A stretch of 22,563 nt of DNA from Plantago elongata (taxonomy: Eukaryota > Streptophyta > Magnoliopsida > Lamiales > Plantaginaceae): assembly GCA_036897095.1 (NCBI GenBank), contig JAYMSP010002767.1, positions 1 to 22,563 on the forward strand, read 5' to 3'. Numbering within the stretch: position 1 is the first letter of the stretch; the number at the start of each line of letters is the position of its first letter. Below, in pieces: positions 19,327 through 22,563 of this stretch. Below the pieces are notes generated by a model that saw only the letters and a list, made by a program, of their open reading frames with translations, had not been told where the DNA came from and did not search any database. Made by a program: the position numbers and the translations under genes.

Positions 19327-20433
19327 GTTCAAATCGAAAGAGAAGTTTCTGAGGAACAGACTACTATGTTTCAAACTCAGATATCTCTAAATCTTTGAAA
19401 CTAAAAGACTTCTTTCTCTTTCAGCTTTAAGCATCGTACCTTTAACTTCTGCATCAAATTCTGATGAGGTGCACAAGTTCTTTAGAGAAAAGACTACTAA
19501 GCAACATCTTCGTCTTTTCAAGTCTTGGCAAAAGCTAAGAAGGGTTGATCTTTCTGTCTTAGCCAGTTTGATAGACAACCAGGCCAGAAGGGAAAGGGCC
19601 TTGGACTTGGAGACATATCCGTGCCACCTACTCTGTAAAAGAGTACAACTTTGTTGTGGTTATGCATGAGGGATTTTCTGAAGGAATCGTACGAATGCTT
19701 GAAAAAGCATTCATGGATACGGATGAAGAGACGAAGAAGCGAATGGCTTATAAGCCTGCCTTGCCCAAGAGCATGAGAGTTTACCCCTCAGAGCTGGAGG
19801 AAGTAAATGGGCAGGTCACCACATTACCAATGATGATCAATCTAGTTCTGATGACGAGGAGGAGATAGATGAGAATGAATTAGAAGAACCCCCCTTTGAA
19901 CATCCAACCAAGAAGGATGACAGTGACAGTGAGAGTGATGATGATGATGAGGCTCCCACTCCAGGAGTTGGTGGAATTGCTCTGTCTAGAGGAGCATCTA
20001 GTGCAGGACTGTAATCTGCACAGAAAGTGTCTACACCACCACCATCTTCAAAATCACCAATTCACACCTCTCAACAACAAGCAGATGAAGAAGTAGCAAA
20101 GATTGTTGAACGGGAAGTTGAGGCTAGAGCTTCCAAGCTAAAGACATTGTTGGAGAGAGAAGCTCAAGATAAATTAGAGCTTGAGGATATGATTGCTCAG
20201 AAAGCTACCAAAATCCAGAGTCTGGAGGCACTAAATGAAAAGGAGAAGGAACTCCTCAAATCAAGCTCAAGCAGTCTCTGAAAGCTGCCTTGGTTCAAGT
20301 TGAATCACTGGTAGAAGATAAGCACGATTATAAGGCTGCATTACAACTTGCCGGACCATCACAGGACAAAGGGAAGAAGGCAGTGATTCATGACCTTTAA
20401 GAGTCCTCAGATGATGATTGGTTAGATGAAGGC
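19327..20433 (+). other. Third gene: last exon, helical domain, acidic run and coiled coil
   Basis: Starts Val-Gln-Ile-Glu-Arg-Glu-Val-Ser-Glu-Glu-Gln, again like exons B and C. A protein-like domain follows at about 19440-19870 in two frames, with Phe-Phe-Arg-Glu-Lys and Gly-Phe-Ser-Glu-Gly-Ile segments. Next is an Asp/Glu/Ser run (19830-19960), a stop (20011), then a strongly heptad-like Glu/Lys/Leu region (20085-20280) and its continuation to 20392 in another frame. No similarity to a retroviral surface protein is visible. Confidence 0.6.
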
Positions 20434-20987
20434 AGTATTTTGATCACTCAGCATAATGAGTTATCCTAGTTTCAGAAAGGTGTATAGTGCTCTAGGTCAC
20501 GACCATTGTAAAGAAGAAATACACTAAGTATGAAAGTTTTTAGAAACCTTTTAATAGCATGTTGGGTCTTTGAATGTAATTTTTATTTAGCTCGAAGAAG
20601 ACCAAGAAGGTGGCATCCAATCAAAGAAGAAGACCTTTTGCACAAAGGTATCTGAAGACAAAGGAGGAAAGTCTCCTCAGATAGTTGCTTCCAAAAAGCT
20701 ATGTATAGACTTATGTTTTGTTCACAAAACAAATTTACAACAAAGTTTCTGAGACAACAAGTTTCTAAGACATGGAACATGTAATGCTTCAAAAAGCTAC
20801 ATGCATCCGTTGAGACTACATGATGAAATATAGTACACTGCTTTTAATGCTTGACAGAAATGTCACTATCCTTCTACAGAACTCTCTGAAAAGAGATATA
20901 CGCATGGGAGTACTAATTTCAAGATATGAACGGATTGAATTTGAAATATGTCTAACGGATACTATTCAAACGACTATCAAATTCATC

Positions 20988-20995
20988 TATAAATA
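20988..20995 (+). promoter_or_regulatory. TATA box of the 3' LTR
   Basis: TATAAATA with the same flanks as at 9643. It would drive transcription into the downstream flank if active. Confidence 0.7.
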
Positions 20996-21447
20996 TCACC
21001 ACTTTGAAGCTGAGAAACACACACGCATTCGAACTACAATCACAAGCGAAGTATTCTCTCAAGCATTCTTAGTACCATTCTCCAAGCTATCTGTTGTGAC
21101 TAACAAGCTGTAGAATTCATTAGTAAAGTAAAACCTCTACAAATTAATAATGTTGGGACTAGGATATTTTATTAATTTAGCGAGATATTATTATATTGAT
21201 AAATGAATAATTTATTAATTTAAAGAGGTTTTGCGAAAATTTACTATGACCTGCAAAATTCATTCGACGAATCTAACCAGCTCAAGTAATTTAAACGATT
21301 CAAATTCTGAAGAAATTCGTGAGCTTGAGAACTTAATTATGGATATCCATAGCGATACAAAATGGATGAGAATCACTTTCTAAATTATTCTGGTGAGAAT
21401 CCACAAATATTGAAGAAATTGTGGTGGATACTATTCAATATTCGATC

Positions 21448-21640
21448 GATGACGAAGTTTACGATGATTAGTTAGCTTTGGACCGTTCACTCGTAAAGTA
21501 GCATTGCAAGCATCAACAACTCTTCACAACTTTTTGTTGCAATATGAGAATGCAACGCCCTAACTATTAAGTGCAATTCGAAGATTCAAAAAATGAATTC
21601 AATTTAGATTTGAAGCTCAACAAAAAAATAAGTGACTATG
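21448..21640 (+). pseudogene. pogo-type transposase C-terminal remnant
   Basis: Within the transposon, two overlapping frames give Asp-Asp-Glu-Val-Tyr-Asp-Asp then Leu-Ala-Leu-Asp-Arg-Ser (21448-21495), and Thr-Thr-Leu-His-Asn-Phe-Leu-Leu-Gln-Tyr-Glu (21513-21545) with a following Leu-Leu-Ser-Ala-Ile-Arg-Arg. This looks like the tail of a pogo/Tigger-class transposase. It is broken by stops and frameshifts, and no DDD catalytic domain remains. Assigned by appearance and by the element's ends. Confidence 0.5.
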
Positions 21641-21647
21641 GATTCAT

Positions 21648-21655
<8 letters not shown>

Positions 21656-21689
<34 letters not shown>
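21656..21689. repeat. (TG)n microsatellite
   Basis: 17 TG units inside the pogo-like element, next to an AT-rich stretch. Confidence 0.95.
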
Positions 21690-21690
<1 letters not shown>

Positions 21691-21964
21691 ATGTATATTC
21701 ATATATGTATATAGACATTACGTATATGGAATATTTTTTAGTAATTATTAATTTATAGTTTTGTTGGGACCAATATATATACACTGGGATTGTAAGAAAA
21801 TTATTAACTTATTATTTTATCGATTGGGGTCCAATTTTGTACTGGTCCCAAGTTGGGACTTATAGAGGTTTTACTGTAGTTCTAAGTGTCCTGATCCTTC
21901 AACAAGTAGTATAATTTGTGAAAGAGTTGTATTGTTGTATAACTATATGAGATTCATTCTCTTG

Positions 21965-21970
21965 AATAAA
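21965..21970 (+). terminator. Poly(A) signal AATAAA in the 3' LTR
   Basis: The counterpart of 9867-9872, where it would end the element's transcript. The transposon now lies between it and the TATA box, and also between the U3 and the original R region. Confidence 0.5.
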
Positions 21971-22563
21971 TCTCACAAACTTGGGTCAGTAAAGAGCAAG
22001 CTACCATGCACTGAATAAGTAAATTAAGTAATCTTGATTCTTCAAGATCTCTGGACATAACTGAAAAGATATAAAGAGAAGCTTACCTGACAAACAACAT
22101 AACCAAACACCATTCATGCGTGGAGTACAGGAAGTACTTGATTTGAGAAATCTAGGAATAGCTCCAAGGTTATCTTGAGTACAGGAAGTACTTGGCTCGA
22201 TGAGCTAGGAACAACTCAGGGGGGACATTTGGTTGGGAATCATTTATTGTAGGAATCTTTAAATAGGATCAATTGTTAGGAGAACTCAATTATCTGTTAT
22301 AGTAGATTCTAGGTCTCTGAAGGCCGAGTGGATTACTTGGAGGATTACGCCACCTCCAGATACCACTATACTTGTTGTGTCATTTACTTTTTTTCATTGC
22401 AACAACACAGACACACACATTTACTATTGAAAAGCCCAAACTCATTATCTATCGCATAAAGTCTTCCGCTCTCTGATTATAAGTATCAGATACCTTCAAG
22501 TATCTGAGAAATCATTTTTATCGATAAAAGTTTGAAAAGAATATTCAACCCACACCCCCCGCC

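Larger units (their letters stand above)
16957..20433 (+). pseudogene. Third gene (env-like position) with introns, broken
   Basis: A long gene between pol and the 3' LTR, where Sireviruses carry the ORF2 or env-like gene. The ATG at 16957 opens an N-terminal domain (to about 17880) with a Glu-Phe-Tyr-Asn-Asn segment near 17250, reminiscent of the plant-transposon or env-like family. A Lys/Glu/Ser-rich region follows (17890-18620). Then come exons separated by four phase-0 introns (18625-19326), a helical domain (about 19440-19870), an acidic run (about 19830-19960), a coiled coil (about 20085-20390) and an acidic end (Ser-Ser-Asp-Asp-Asp-Trp-Leu-Asp-Glu). Breaks are a frameshift near 17240, TAA at 17268, TAA at 17802, TGA at 17883, and frameshifts near 18219, 18445, 19376, 19425, 19610 and 20275. 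I see no clear signal peptide or membrane segment. It could be a captured host gene. Confidence 0.7.
21126..21876 (+). mobile_element. pogo/Emigrant-like DNA transposon inserted in the 3' LTR
   Basis: 751 bp present in the 3' LTR and absent from the 5' LTR. It is flanked by TA on both sides (21124-21125 and 21877-21878) where the 5' LTR has a single TA. Terminal inverted repeats share AGTAAAACCTCTA (21127-21139) with the complement of the right end, which reads CAGTAAAACCTCTATAA. These ends and the TA duplication fit the plant Emigrant/Lemi1 (pogo, Tc1-mariner superfamily) type. It carries only a transposase tail fragment plus AT-rich DNA and a (TG)n tract, so it is non-autonomous. Confidence 0.85.
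9082..22563 (+). mobile_element. Large Sirevirus-type Ty1/copia LTR retrotransposon, degenerate, 3' end beyond window
   Basis: Paired LTRs (9082-10507 and 20434 to the window end), an initiator-Met-tRNA primer site, gag with a CCHC knuckle, and the order protease-integrase-RT-RNase H identify a copia element. The long gag with a coiled-coil-like extension, the great length and the extra gene between RNase H and the 3' LTR fit the Sirevirus lineage (SIRE1-like). Many stops and frameshifts in gag, pol and the third gene, plus visible LTR divergence, show that it is old and cannot act autonomously. The 3' LTR was later interrupted by a 751 bp DNA transposon. Target duplications cannot be tested because the last roughly 30 bp of the 3' LTR lie outside the window. 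Confidence 0.92.
20434..22563 (+). repeat. 3' LTR, interrupted and cut by the window end
   Basis: Aligns with 9086-10475 from AGTATTTTGATCACTCAGCA onward, apart from the 751 bp transposon at 21126-21876. The first bases (TGTT in the 5' LTR) are missing or changed here, as GGC precedes AGTATTTT. By eye about nine in ten bases match in the conserved middle (around 20900-21110) and fewer near the start, so the insertion is old. About 32 bp of the expected end lie past the window. Confidence 0.88.

Noticed and set aside
19391..19427. An additional intron ending TTCTTTCTCTTTCAG
   Set aside because: The interval also reads as protein-like Lys/Ser-rich sequence in another frame, and no donor restores the downstream frame. 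Frameshifts explain it better.
20435..20590. A fifth intron from the end of the third gene into the 3' LTR (GTATTTTG...TTTATTTAG)
   Set aside because: The ends fit GT-AG, but the phase differs (1, not 0), the length of 156 bp is unlike the others, and the copy in the 5' LTR would give a stop at once.
21656..21689. (TG)n as a functional element
   Set aside because: A plain microsatellite within a dead transposon.

Overview
The window looks like AT-rich intergenic DNA from a flowering plant, probably a eudicot. The evidence is several plant-type transposable elements, an initiator-Met-tRNA primer site, short GT-AG introns and long gene-free AT-rich stretches. I find no intact host gene and no tRNA, rRNA or CRISPR array. 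I cannot name the species.

Left part (1-9081): mostly anonymous AT-rich DNA with old insertions. These are a TRIM-like miniature LTR retrotransposon (about 1519-2175: two 226-229 bp LTRs, a primer site and an imperfect target duplication), a long solo-LTR-like block ending in a GGGGCGTTACA terminus near 6183 (5' edge uncertain), a TATA-like site followed by a GA-rich leader-like tract near 7090-7165, and a degenerate repeat field built around AATGTT/TGTAATG (about 8140-9000).

Right part (9082 to the window end): one large, old Ty1/copia element of Sirevirus type. Its order is 5' LTR (9082-10507), tRNA-iMet primer site (10513), gag with a CCHC knuckle, protease, integrase, RT and RNase H (end 16204), a regulatory spacer with a purine tract, degenerate repeats and a TATA box, then a long third gene of env-like position (16957 to about 20433), then the 3' LTR (from about 20434, running off the window). 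gag and pol are broken by many stops and frameshifts. The integrase has lost the stretch with its third catalytic acidic residue, and the protease motif is altered. The 3' LTR was later hit by a 751 bp pogo/Emigrant-like DNA transposon (21126-21876) with a TA duplication and a transposase remnant.

The most unusual part is the third gene. It has its own TATA box and leader. Its middle carries four short introns (78-86 bp), all in phase 0, and the exon after each begins with the same Ala/Val-Gln-x-Glu pattern, as if an exon-intron module had been duplicated in tandem. The gene then runs through a helical domain, an acidic stretch and a coiled coil, and its acidic tail meets the 3' LTR.
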